DNA of 64,000 bases from Euptelea pleiosperma (taxonomy: Eukaryota > Streptophyta > Magnoliopsida > Ranunculales > Eupteleaceae). Positions 35,898 through 48,585 of the stretch are shown piece after piece. Each line of letters begins with the position of its first letter. Position 1 is the first letter of the stretch. The translations under genes were made by a program, and so were the position numbers. Location of the stretch: positions 186,001 through 250,000 of the forward strand of contig JASUTR010000244.1 in the NCBI GenBank assembly GCA_035048495.1, in the 5' to 3' direction. The notes under the pieces were generated by a model. It did no database searches. It saw only the letters and a list, made by a program, of their open reading frames with translations, and was not told the origin of the DNA.

Positions 35898-38800
35898 CAA
35901 CGTCTCAAATTGGACTCTGTTTGTGTGTTACATCCGAAGCCTATAATCTTGTGACCTTTTTCCCAACCGGACCTCGTAATTAGACTCGAATTCTTCCATT
36001 ACTATTGTTTCAACACATTTGAGTGATGGAACAAGATTCGGGGACAGTCGAAAAAAGTTAGCTCAATCCGTTGCAGTCCACTGTTTTTCAATTGGACCTC
36101 AGTTTGTGTGTCTACATTCCGAAGCCTATAAACTTGTGACTTTTTCGCAACCGGAACCTCGAATTGGACTCAAACTCTTCCCATTACTATTGTTTCAACA
36201 CATTTGATTGTTGAACAAGATTCGGGATAGTCGAAAACATGTTAGCTCCATTCGTGCGTCAACGTCTCAACATTGGATTAAGTTTGTATGTTACATTCCG
36301 AATCCTATCCTTGTGACTTTTCGCAACCGGAACCTCGTAATAGGACTCCCCTAAAACTCTTCCATTACCTATTGTTTCAAAACACATTTGAATGTTGTGG
36401 AACAAGATTCGGGGAATAGTCGAACATGTTAGCTCCATTCGGTGTGTCAATGTCTCAAATTGGATTCAGTTTGTGTGTTACATTCGAAGCCTATAACATG
36501 TGACTTTTCGCAACCGGACCTCGTAATTGGACTCAAACGATTCCATTACTATTTTTTCAACACATTTAAAGTGTTGGAACAAGATTCGGGACAGTCGAAA
36601 CAAGTTAGCTCCATCCGTGCGTCAACGGCTCAAATTGGACTCAGTTTGTGTGTTACATTCCGAAGCCTATAACTTGTGACTTTTTCGCAATCGGACCTCG
36701 TAATTGGACTCAAACTCTTCCATTACTATTGTTTCAACACATTTAAAGTGTTAGAACAAGATTCGGGACAGTCGAAACAAGTTAGCTCCATCCGTGCGTC
36801 AACGTCTCAAATTGGACTCAGTTTGTGTGTTACATTCAGAATCCTATACTTGTGACTTTTTCGCAACCGGACCTCGTAATTGGACTCAAATCTTCCATTA
36901 CTATTGTTTCAACACATTTGAAGTGTTGGAAGAAGATTCGGGGCAGTCGAAACAAGTTAGCTCCATCCGGGCGTCAATTTCTTTAATTGGACTCAGTTTG
37001 TGTGTTACATTCTGAAGCCTATAAATTGTGACTTTGTCGCAACCGGACCTCATAATTTTACTCAAACTTTTCATTACTATTGTTTCAAAACATTTGAAGT
37101 GTTGGAACAAGATTCGAGACAGTCGAAACAAATTAGCTCCATCGTGCGTCAACGTCACAAATTGAACTCAGTTTGTGAGTTACATTCCGAAGCCTATAAC
37201 TTGTGATTTTTCGCAACTGGACCTCGTAATTGGACTCAAACCCTTCCATTACTATTGTTTCAACACATTTAAAGTGTTGGAACAAGATTCGGGACAGTCG
37301 AAACAAGTTAGCTCCATCCGTGCGTCAACGTCTCAAATTGGACTCAGTTTGTGAGTTACATTGCGAAGCCTATAACTTGTGACTTTTTTGCAACCGGACC
37401 TCGTAATTGGACTCAAACTCTTCCATTACTATTGTTTCAACACATTTGAAGTGTTGGAACAAGATTCGTGACAGTCGAAACAAGTTAGGTCCATCCGTGC
37501 GTCAACGTCTCAAATTGGACTCAGTTTGTGTGTTACATTCCGAAGCCTATAACTTGTGATTTTTTCGCAACCGGACCTCGTAATTGGACTCAAACTCTTC
37601 CATTACTATTGTTTCAACACATTTGAAGTGTTGGAACAAGATTCGGGACAGTCGAAACAAGTTAGCTCCATCCGTGCGTCAATGTCATTAATTGGACTCA
37701 GTTTGTGTGTTACATTCAGAAGCCTATAACTAGTGACTTTTTCGCAACCGGACCTCATAATTGGACTCAAACTCGTCCATTACTATTGTTTTAACACATT
37801 TGAATGTTGGAACAAGATTCGGGACAGTGAAACATGTTAGCTCCATACGTGCGTCAATGTCTCAAATTGGACTCAGTTTGTGTGTTACATTCCGAAGCCT
37901 ATAAAGTTGTGACTTTTTCGCAATCGGACCTCGTAATTGGACTCAAACTCTTCCATTACTATTGTTTCAACACATTTGAATGTTGGAACAAGATAGGGAC
38001 AGTGCAAACAAGTTAGCTCCATCCGTGCGTCAACTGTCAAAATTGGACTCAGTTTGTGATTTACATTCCGAAGCCTATAACTTGTGACTTTTTTCGCAAC
38101 CGGACCCTAGTAATAGGACTCAAACTCTTCCATTACTATTGTTTCACACATTTGAAGTGTTGGAAACAAGATTCGGGACAGTCGAAACATGTTAGCTCCC
38201 ATCCGTGCGTCAAACGTCTCAAATTGGACTCAGTTTGTGTGTTACATTCCGACGCTATAACTTGTGACTTTTTCGCAAACGGACCTCGTAATTGGACTCA
38301 AACTCTTCCATTACTATTGTTTCAACACATTTGAAAGTGTTGGAACAAGATTCGGGACAGTCGAAAACAAGTTAGGCTCCATCCGTGCCGTCAACGTCTC
38401 AAATTGGACTCAGTTTGTGTGTTACATTCCGAAGCCTATAACTTGTGACTTTTTCGCAAACCGGACCTCGTAATTGGAACTCAAACTCTTCCATCTACTA
38501 TTGTTTCAACAAATTTGAAGTGTTAGGAACAAGATTCGGGACAGTCGAAACAAGTTAGCTCCCATACGTTGCGTCAACGTCTCAAATTGACTCAGTTTGT
38601 GTGTTAATTCAGAAGCCTATAACTTGTGACATTTTCGCAATGGACCTCGTATTTGGACTCAAAACTTTCCATTACTATTGTTTCAAAACAATTTAAGTGT
38701 TGGAACAAGATTCGGGACAGTCGAAACAAGTTAGCTCCATCCGTGCGTCAAACGTCCTCAATTGGACTCTGTTTGTGTGTTACATTCCGAAGCCTATAAC

Positions 38801-40807
38801 TTGTGACTTTTTCGCAAAGGACCTCGTAATTGGACCTCAAACTCTTCCATTACTATTGTTCAACACATTTGAAGTGTTGGAACAAGATTCGTGACAGTCG
38901 AAAAAGGTTTGGTCCATCCGTGCGTAACGCTTCAAAATTGGACTCAGTTTGTGTGTTACATTCCGAAGCCTATAAACTTGTGACTTTTTCGCAACGGACC
39001 TCGTAATTGGACTCAAACTCTTCCATTACTATTGTTTCAACACATTTGAAGTGTTGGAACAAGATTCGGGACAGTCGAAACATGTTAGCTCCATTCGTGC
39101 GTCAACGTCTCAAATTGGATTCAGTTGTGTGTTTTACATTCCGAAGCCTATAACTTGTGACTTTTTCGCAACCGGACCTCGTAATTGGACTCAAACTCTT
39201 CCATTACTATTGTTTCAACACATTTGAAGTGTTGGAACAAGATTCGTGACAGTCGAAACAAGTTAGCTCCATCCGTGCGTCAACGTCTAAAATTGGACTC
39301 AGTTTGTGTGTTACATTCAGAAGCCTATAACTTGTGACTTTTTCGCAACCGGACCTCATAATTGGACTCAAACTCTTCCATTACTATGTTTCAACACATT
39401 TGAAGTGTTGAACAAGATTCGGGACAGTCGAAACATGTTAGCTCCATCCGTGCGTCAACGCCTCAAATTGGACTCAGTTTGTGTGTATACAATCCGAAGC
39501 CTATAAGTTGTGACTTGTCGCAAACCCGGACTCGTAATTGGACTCAACTCTATCCATTACTATTTTTCAACCACATTTGAAGTGTTGGAACAAGATTAGG
39601 AACCAGTCGAAGCAAGTTGGCTCCATCCGTGCGTCAATGTCCATTAATTGGACTAAGTTTGCTGTAGTTACATTCAGAAGCCTATAACTTGTAACTTTTT
39701 CGCAATCGGACCTCGTAATTGGACACAAACTCTTCCATTACTATTGGTCAAAACATTTGAAGTGTTGGATCAAGATTCGTGACAGTCGAAATAAGTTAGC
39801 TCCATCCGTGCGTCAAACGTCTCAAATTGGACTCAGTTTGTGTTACATTCCGAAGCCTATAAATTGTGACTTTGTCGCAACCGGACCTCATAATTTTACT
39901 CATACTCTGTCATTACTATTGTTTCAAAACATTTGAAGTGTTGGAACAAGATTCGAGACAGTCTAAATAAATTAGCTCCATCCGTCCGTCAAACGTCACA
40001 ATTGGACTCAGTTTGTGAGTTACATTCCGAAGCCTATAACTTGTGACTTTTTCGCAACTGGACCTCGTAATTGGACTCAAACTCTTCCATTACTATTGTT
40101 TCAACACATTTAAAGTGTTGAACAAGATTCGGGACAGTCGAAACAAGTTAGCTCCATCCGTGCGTCAACGTCTCAAATTGGACTCAGTTTGTGTGTTACA
40201 TTCAGAATCCTATAACTTGTGACTTTTTCGCAACCGGACCTCGTAATTGGACTCAAACTCTTCCATTACTATTGTTTCAACACATTTGAAGTGTTGGAAG
40301 AAGATTCGGGGCAGTCGAAACAAGTTAGCTCCATCCGTGCGTCAACGTCTCAAATTGGACTCAGTTTGTGTGTTACATTCAGAAGCCTATAACTTGTGAC
40401 TTTTTCGCAACGGACCTCTTAATTGGACTCAAACTCTTCTATTACTATGTTTCAACACATTTGAAGTGTTGAAACAAGATTCGGGACAGTCGAAACATGT
40501 TAGCTCCATCCGTGCGTCAACGCCTCAAATTGGACTCAGTTTGTGTGTTACATTCAGAAGCCTATAAGTTGTGACTTTTTTCGCAACCGGACCTCGTAAT
40601 TGGACTCATACTTTTCCATTACTATTGTTTCAACACATTTGAAGTGTTGGAACAAGATTAAGAGCAGTCGAAGCAAGTTGGCTCCATCCGTGCGTCAATG
40701 TCATTAATTGGACTAAGTTTGTGTGTTACATTCAGAAGCCTATAACTTGTAACTTTTTCGCAATCGGACCTCGTAATTGGACACAAACTCTTCCATTACT
40801 ATTGGTT
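35898..40807 (+). repeat. Mixed monomers with dense small indels
   Basis: Starts parallel to 53631 onward (CATTTGATTGTTG at 36206, CAAACGATTCC near 36536, CTCGTCCATTAC near 37774), so its monomers belong to the left part of the super-repeat. Single-base gains and losses occur every few tens of bases in many stretches, e.g. TTGCAGTCCACTG near 36070, CCCTAAAACTC near 36349, GGACCCTAGTAATAGG near 38103, CGTGCCGTC near 38386 and GCTGTAGTTAC near 39661. About 37.85-39.2 kb no longer follows copies 1 and 3: the second set of CGGGATAGTCG, CAAACGATTCC and CAACGGCTC monomers is missing. See the error finding. Confidence 0.85.
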
Positions 40808-42464
40808 CAAAACATTTGAAGTGTTGGAACAAGATTCGGGACAGTCAAAATAAGTTAGGTCCATCCGTGCGTCAATGTCTCAAATTGGACTCAGTTTGTG
40901 TGTTACATTCCGAAGCCTATAACTTTTGACTTTTTCGCAACCGGACCTCGTAATTGGACTCAAACTCTTCCATTATTATTTTTTCAACACATTTAAAGTA
41001 TTAGAAGAAGATTCGGGACAGGCGGAACAAGTGTGCTCTATTCGTTCGTCAATGTTTCTAACTGGAATCAGTTTTTGTTTTTCATTCGTAAGCTTATAAT
41101 TATTGACTTTTTCGCAATCGGACCACGTAATTGGACTCAAACTCCTCAATTACTATTGTTTCAACAGATTTGAAGTGTTGGAACAAGATTCGGACAGTCG
41201 AAACAAGTTAGGTCCATCCGTTCGTCAACGTCTCAAATTGGACACGGTTTGTGTTACATTCCGAAGTATATAACTTGTGACTTTTTTGCAACCGGACCTT
41301 ATAATTAGACTCAAACTCTTCAATTACTATTGTTTCAACAGATTTGAAGTGTTAGAACAATATTTGGGACAGTCGAAAAAAGTTAGCTCCATCTGTGCGT
41401 CAACGTATCAAATTGGACTCAGTTTGTGTGCTACGTACATTCTGAAGCCAATAATTTATGACTTTTTCGCAACCGGACCTCGTAATTAAACTCGAATTCT
41501 TCCATTACTATTGTTTCAACACATTTGAAGTGTTGGAACAAGATTCGGGGCAGTCGAAACAAGTTAGCTCCATCCGTGCGTGGTGTTTAATTGGACTAAG
41601 TTTGTGTGTTACAATCAGAAGCCTATAACTTGTAACATTTTCGCAATCGGACCTCGTAATTGGACACAAACTCTTCCATTACTATTGTTTCAAACACATT
41701 TGAAGTGTTGGAACAAGATTCGGGGCAGTCGAAACAAGTTAGCTCCATCCAGGCGTCAATTTCTTTAATTGGACTCAGTTTGTGTGTTACATTCCGAAGC
41801 CTATAACTTGTAACTTTTTCGTAATCGGACCTCGTAATTGGACACAAACTCTTCCATTACTATTGGTTTAACATATTTGAAGTGTTGAAACAAGATTCGG
41901 GACAGTCGAAACATGTTAGCTCCATCCGTGCGTCAACGTCTCAAATTGGACTCAGTTTGTGTGTTACATTCAGAAGCCTAGATGTTGTGACTTTTTCGCA
42001 ATCGGACCTCGTAATTGGACTCAAACTCTTCCATTACTATTGGTTCAACACATTTGAAGTGTTGGAACAAGATTAGGGTCAGTCGAAACAAGTTGGCTCC
42101 ATCCGTGCGTCAATGTCATTAATTGGACTCAGTTTGTGATTTACATTCTGAAGCCTATAACTTGTGACTTTTTTGCAACCGGACCTCATAATTGGACTCA
42201 AACTCTTCCATTACTATTGTTTCAACACATTTGAAGTGTTGAAACAAGATTCGGGACAGTCGAAACATGTTAGCTCCATCCGTGCGTCGACGTCTCAAAT
42301 TGGACTCAGTTTGTGTGTTACATTCAGAAGCCTATAACTTGTGACTTTTTCGCAACCGGACCTCGTAATTGGACTCAAACTCTTCCATTACTATTGTTTC
42401 AACACATTTGAAGTGTTGGAACAAGATTCGGAGCAGTCGAAACAAGTTGGCTCCATCCGTGCGT
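40808..42464 (+). repeat. A block 5
   Basis: Paralogue of A block 2: it has the same GCTACGTACATTC insertion (near 41432) and is followed by e of H8. GTATTAGAAGAAG is at 40998. One extra A appears in TTTCAAACACATT near 41691. Confidence 0.92.
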
Positions 42465-43349
42465 CAATGTCATTAATTGGACTAAGTTTGTGTGTTACAT
42501 TCAGAAGCCTATAACTTGTAACTTTTTTGCAATCGGACCTCGTAATTGGACACAAACTCTTCCATTACTATTGGTTCAACATATTTGAAGTGTTGAAACA
42601 AGATTCGGGACAGTCGAATCATGTTAGCTCCATCCGTGCGTCAACGTCTCAAATTGGACTCAGTTTGTGTGTTACATTCAGAAGCCTAGAAGTTGTGACT
42701 TTTTCGCAATCGGACCTCGTAATTGGACTCAAACTCTTCCATTACTATTGTTTCAACACATTTGAAGTGTTGGAACAAGATTCGTGACAGTCGAAACAAG
42801 TTAGGTCCATTCGTGCGTCAACGTCTCAAAATGGACTCAGTTTGTGTGTTACATTCCGAAGCCTATAAATTGTGACTTTGTCGCAACCGGACCTCATAAT
42901 TTTACTCAAACTCTTCCATTACTATTGTTTCAAAACATTTGAAGTGTTGGAACAAGATTCGGGACAGTCGAAATAAATTAGCTTCATCCGTGCGTCAACG
43001 TCTCAAATTGGACCCAGTTTGTGTGATACATTCCGAAACCTATAACTTCTGCCTTTTTCGCAACCGGACCTCGTAATTGGACTCAAACTCTTCCATTATT
43101 ATTGTTTCAACACATTTAAAGTATTGGAACAAGATTCGGAACTGGCAGAACAAATTTGCTCTATTCGTTCGTCAATGTCTCTAATTGGACTCAGTTTGTG
43201 TGTTTCCTTCATAAGCCTATAATTACTGACTTTTTCGCAATCGGACCACGTAATTGGAATCAAACTCCTCCATTACTATTGTTTCAACAGATTTGAAGTG
43301 TTGGAACAAGATTCGGGACAGTCGAAACAAGTTAGCTCTATCCGTGCGT
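42465..43349 (+). repeat. Partial H8 unit (e-f-g-h-a)
   Basis: Paralogue of 24737-25621 at offset 17728, with CGGAACTGGCAG at 43137. It shares GTTAGGTCCATTCGTGCG with that copy, where other f monomers read CATCCGTGCG. Confidence 0.92.
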
Positions 43350-45517
43350 CAACGTCTCAAATTGGACTCTGTTTGTGTGTTACATTCCGAAGCCTATAAC
43401 TTGTGACTTTTTCGCAACCGGACCTCGTAATTAGACTCGAATTCTTCCATTACTATTGTTTCAACACATTTGAAGTGTTGGAACAAGATTCGGGACAGTC
43501 GAAAAAAGTTAGCTCCATCCGTGCGTCAATGTCTTCAATTGGACTCAGTTTGTGTGTTACATTCCGAAGCCTATAACATGTGACTTTTTTGCAACCGGAC
43601 CTCGTAATTCGACTCAAACTCTTCCATTACTATTGTTTCAACATATTTGAAGTTTTGGAACAAGATTCGGGACAGTCGAAACAAGTTAGCTCCATCCGTG
43701 CGTCAACGTCTCAAATTGGACTCAGTTTGTGTGTTCCATTTCGAAGCCTATAACTTGTGACTTTTTCGCAACCGGACCTCGTAATTGGACTCAAACTCTT
43801 CCATTACTATTGTTTCAACATATTTGAAGTGTCGGAACAAGATTCGTGACAGTCGAAACAAGTTAGGTCCATCCGTGCGTCAACGTCTCAAAATGGACTC
43901 AGTTTGTGTGTTACATTCCGAAGCCTATAATTTGTGACTTTGTCGCAACCGGACCTCATAATTTTACTCAAACTCTTCCATCCGTGCGTCAATGTCTTCA
44001 ATTGGACTTAGTTTGTGTGTTACATTCCGAAGCCTATAACATGTTAATTTTTTGCAACCGGACCTCGTAATTCGACTCAAACTCTTCCATTACTATTGTT
44101 TCAACATATTTGAAGTTTTGGAACAAGATTCGGGACAGTCGAAACAAGTTAGCTCCATCCGTGCGTCAACGTCTCAAATTGGACTCAGTTTGTGTGTTAC
44201 ATTCAGAAGCCAATAAGTTGTGACTTTTTCGCAATCGGACCTCGTAATTGGACTCATACTCTTCCATTACTATTGTTACAACACATTTGAAGTGTTGGAA
44301 CAAGATTAGGTGCAGTCGAAACAAGTTGGCTCCATCCGTGCGTCAATGTCATTAATTGGACTCAGTTTGTGTGTTACATTCAGAAGCCTATAACTTGTGA
44401 CTTTTTCGCAATCGGACCTCGTAATTGGACTCAAACTCTTCCATTACTATTGTTTCAACACATTTGAAGTGTTGGAACAAGATTCGTGACAGTCAAAACA
44501 AGTTAGGTCCATCCGTGCGTCAACGTCTCAAAATGGACTCAGTTTGTGTGTTACATTCCGAAGCCTATAAATTGTGACTTTGTCGCAACCGGACCTCATA
44601 ATTTTACTCAAACTCTTTCATTACTATTGTTTCAAAACATTTGAAGTGTTGGAACAAGATTCGAGACAGTCAAAATAAATTAGCTCCATCCGTGCGTCAA
44701 CGTCACAAATTGGACTCAATTTGTGAGTTACATTCCGAAGCCTATAACTTGTGACTTTTTCGCAACTGGACCTCGTAATTGGACTCAAACTCTTCCATTA
44801 CTATTGTTTCAACACATTTAAAGTGTTGGAACAAGATTCAGGACAGTCGAAACAAGTTAGCTCCATCCGTGCGTCAACGTCTCAAATTGGACTCAGTTTG
44901 TGGGTTACATTCCGAAGCCTATAACTTGTGACTTTTTCGCAACCGGACCTCGTAATTGGACTCAAACTCTTCCATTACTATTGTTTCAACACATTTAAAG
45001 TGTTGGAACAAGATTCGGGACAGTCGAAACAAGTTAGCTCCATCCGTCCGTCAACGTCTCAAATTGGACTCAGTTTGTGTGTTACATTCAGAAGCCTATA
45101 ACTTGTGACTTTTTCGCAACCGGACCTCATAATTGGACTCAAACTCTTCTATTACTATGTTTCAACACATTTGAAGTGTTGAAACAAGATTCGGGATAGT
45201 CGAAACATGTTAGCTCCATCCGTGCGTCAACGCCTCAAATTGGACTCAGTTTGTGTGTTACATTCAGAAGCCTATAAGTTGTGACTTTTTTCGCAACCGG
45301 ACCTCGTAATTGGACTCATACTTTTCCATTACTATTGTTTCAACACATTTGAAGTGTTGGAACAAGATTAAGAGCAGTCGAAGCAAGTTGGCTCCATCCG
45401 TGCGTCAATGTCATTAATTGGACTAAGTTTGTGTGTTACATTCAGAAGCCTATAACTTGTAACTTTTTCGCAATCGGACCTTGTAATTGGACACAAACTC
45501 TTCCATTACTATTGGTT
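43350..45517 (+). repeat. Mixed monomers, paralogue of 25622-27789
   Basis: Same monomer order and variants as 25622-27789, including GTGTTCCATTTCG, ATAACATGTTAATT, TTGTTACAACAC, GATTAGGTGCAG and the 109-bp truncated monomer at 43881-43989. Confidence 0.92.
43881..43989 (+). repeat. 109-bp truncated monomer
   Basis: Same TCTTCCAT/CCGTGCG junction as at 9734-9842; the offset from 26153 is 17728. Confidence 0.92.
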
Positions 45518-47169
45518 CAAAACATTTGAAGTGTTGGAACAAGATTCGGGACAGTCGAAATAAGTTAGGTCCATCCGTGCGTCAACGTCTCAAATTGGAC
45601 TCAGTTTCTGTGTTACATTCCGAAGCCTATAACTTTTGACTTTTTCACAACCGGACCTCGTAATTGGACTCAAACTCTTCCATTATTATTTTTTCAACAC
45701 ATTTAAAGTATTAGAAGAAGATTCGGGACAGGCGGAACAAGTGTGCTCTATTCGTTCGTCAATGTTTCTAACTGGAATCAGTTTTTGTTTTTCATTCGTA
45801 AGCTTATAATTATTGACTTTTTCGCACTCGGACCACGTAATTGGACTCAAACTCCCCAATTACTATTGTTTCAACAGATTTGAAGTGTTGGAACAAGATT
45901 CGGACAGTCGAAACAAGTTAGGTCCATCCGTTCGTCAACGTCTCAAATTGGACACGGTTTGTGTTACATTCCGAAGTATATAACTTGTGACTTTTTTGCA
46001 ACCGGACCTTATAATTAGACTCAAACTCTTCAATTACTATTGTTTCAACAGATTTGAAGTGTTAGAACAATATTTGGGACAGTCGAAAAAAGTTAGCTCC
46101 ATCTGTGCGTCAACGTATCAAATTGGACTCAGTTTGTGTGCTACATTCTGAAGCCAATAATTTATGACTTTTTCGCAACCGGACCTCGTAATTAAACTCG
46201 AATTCTTCCATTACTATTGTTTCAACACATTTGAAGTGTTGGAACAAGATTCGGGGCAGTCGAAACAAGTTAGCTCCATCCGTGCGTGGTGTTTAATTGG
46301 ACTAAGTTTGTGTGTTACAATCAGAAGCCTATAACTTGTAACATTTTCGCAATCGGACCTCGTAATTGGACACAAACTATTCCATTACTATTGTTTCAAC
46401 ACATTTGAAGTGTTGGAACAAGATTCGGGGCAGTCGAAACAAGTTAGCTCCATCCAGGCGTCAATTTCTTTAATTGGACTCAGTTTGTGTGTTACATTCC
46501 GAAGCCTATAACTTGTAACTTTTTCGTAATCGGACCTCGTAATTGGACACAAACTCTTCCATTACTATTGGTTTAACATATTTGAAGTGTTGAAACAAGA
46601 TTCGGGACAGTCGAAACATGTTAGCTCCATCCGTGCGTCAACGTCTCAAATTGGACTCAGTTTGTGTGTTACATTCAGAAGCCTAGATGTTGTGACTTTT
46701 TCGCAATCAGACCTCGTAATTGGACTCAAACTCTTCCATTACTATTGGTTCAACACATTTGAAGTGTTGGAACAAGATTAGGGTCAGTCGAAACAAGTTG
46801 GCTCCATCCGTGCGTCAATGTCATTAATTGGACTCAGTTTGTGATTTACATTCTGAAGCCTATAACTTGTGACTTTTTTGCAACCGGACCTCATAATTGA
46901 ACTCAAACTCTTCCATTACTATTGTTTCAACACATTTGAAGTGTTGAAACAAGATTCGGGACAGTCGAAACATGTTAGCTCCATCCGTGCGTCGACGTCT
47001 CAAATTGGACTCAGTTTGTGTGTTACATTCAGAAGCCTATAACTTGTGACTTTTTCGCAACCGGACCTCGTAATTGGACTCAAACTCTTCCATTACTATT
47101 GCTTCAACACATTTGAAGTGTTGGAACAAGATTCGGGACAGTCGAAACAAGTTAGCTCCATCCGTGCGT
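45518..47169 (+). repeat. A block 6
   Basis: Paralogue of A block 3 (CAGTTTCTGTG, TTTTTCACAACC, CGCACTCGG), with GTATTAGAAGAAG at 45708. Confidence 0.92.
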
Positions 47170-48585
47170 CAACGTCTCAAATTGGACTCAGTTTGTGTGT
47201 TACATTCAGAAGCCAATAAGTTGTGACTTTTTCGCAATCGGACCTTGTAATTGGACTCATACTCTTCCATTACTATTGTTTCAACACATTTGAAGTGTTG
47301 GAACAAGATTAGGAGCAGTCGAAACAAGTTGGCTCCATCCGTGCGTCAATGTCATTAATTGGACTCAGTTTGTGTGTTACATTCAGAAGCCTATAACTTG
47401 TGACTTTTTCGCAATCGGACCTCGTAATTGGACTCAAACTCTTCCATTACTATTGGTTCAACACATTTGAAGTGTTGGAACAAGATTAGGGTCAGTCGAA
47501 ACAAGTTAGCTCCATCCGTGCGTCAACGTCTCAAATTGGACTCAGTTTGTGTGTTACATTAAGAAGCCTATAACTTGTGACTTTTTCGCAACCGGACCTC
47601 GTAATTGGACTCAAACTCTTCCATTACTATTGTTTCAACACATTTGAAGTGTTGGAACAAGATTAGGAGCAGTCGAAACAAGTTGGCTCCATCCGTGCGT
47701 CAATGTCATTAATTGGACTAAGTTTGTGTGTTACATTCAGAAGCCTATAACTTGTAACTTTTTCGCAATCGGACCTCGTAATTGGACAGAAACTCTTCCA
47801 TTACTATTGGTTCAACATATTTGAAGTGTTGAAACAAGATTCGGGACAGTCGAATCATGTTAGCTCCATCCGTGCGTCAACGTCTCAAATTGGACTCAGT
47901 TTGTGTGTTACATTCAGAAGCCTAGAAGTTGTGACTTTTTCGCAATCGGACCTCGTAATTGGACTCAAACTCTTCCATTACTATTGTTTCAACACATTTG
48001 AAGTGTTGGAACAAGATTCGTGACAGTCGAAACAAGTTAGGTCCATCCGTGCGTCAACGTCTCAAAATGGACTCAGTTTGTGTGTTACATTCCGAAGCCT
48101 ATAAATTGTGACTTTGTCGCAACCGGACCTCATAATTTTACTCAAACTCTTCCATTACTATTGTTTCAAAACATTTGAAGTGTTGGAACAAGATTCGGGA
48201 CAGTCGAAATAAATTAGCTTCATCCGTGCGTCAACGTCTCAAATTGGACCCAGTTTGTGTGATACATTCCGAAACCTATAACTTCTGCCTTTTTCGCAAC
48301 CGGACCTCGTAATTGGACTCAAACTCTTCCATTATTATTGTTTCAACACATTTAAAGTATTGGAACAAGATTCGGAACTGGCAGAACAAATTTGCTCTAT
48401 TCGTTCGTCAATGTCTCTAATTGGACTCAGTTTGTGTGTTTCCTTCATAAGCCTATAATTACTGACTTTTTCGCAATCGGACCACGTAATTGGAATCAAA
48501 CTCCTCCATTACTATTGTTTCAACAGATTTGAAGTGTTGGAACAAGATTCGGGACAGTCGAAACAAGTTAGCTCCATCCGTGCGT
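47170..48585 (+). repeat. H8 unit after A block 6 (b-h, a)
   Basis: A complete 1416-bp H8 unit in phase b to a, with CGGAACTGGCAG at 48373. It has the regular sequence at every site where 29442-30857 carries small indels. Confidence 0.93.

Noticed and set aside
36901..37158. Minus-strand open frames (e.g. 2087-2281, 29581-29775, 36901-37158, 41623-41847)
   Set aside because: They are reverse readings of the same repeats, appearing where indels remove a stop; no independent coding signal.
35898..39800. A distinct, rapidly evolving satellite subfamily
   Set aside because: The differences are mainly scattered 1-bp indels on top of the same monomer order as 53.6-57 kb, and they fade at both sides, so sequencing or consensus error is the simpler reading.
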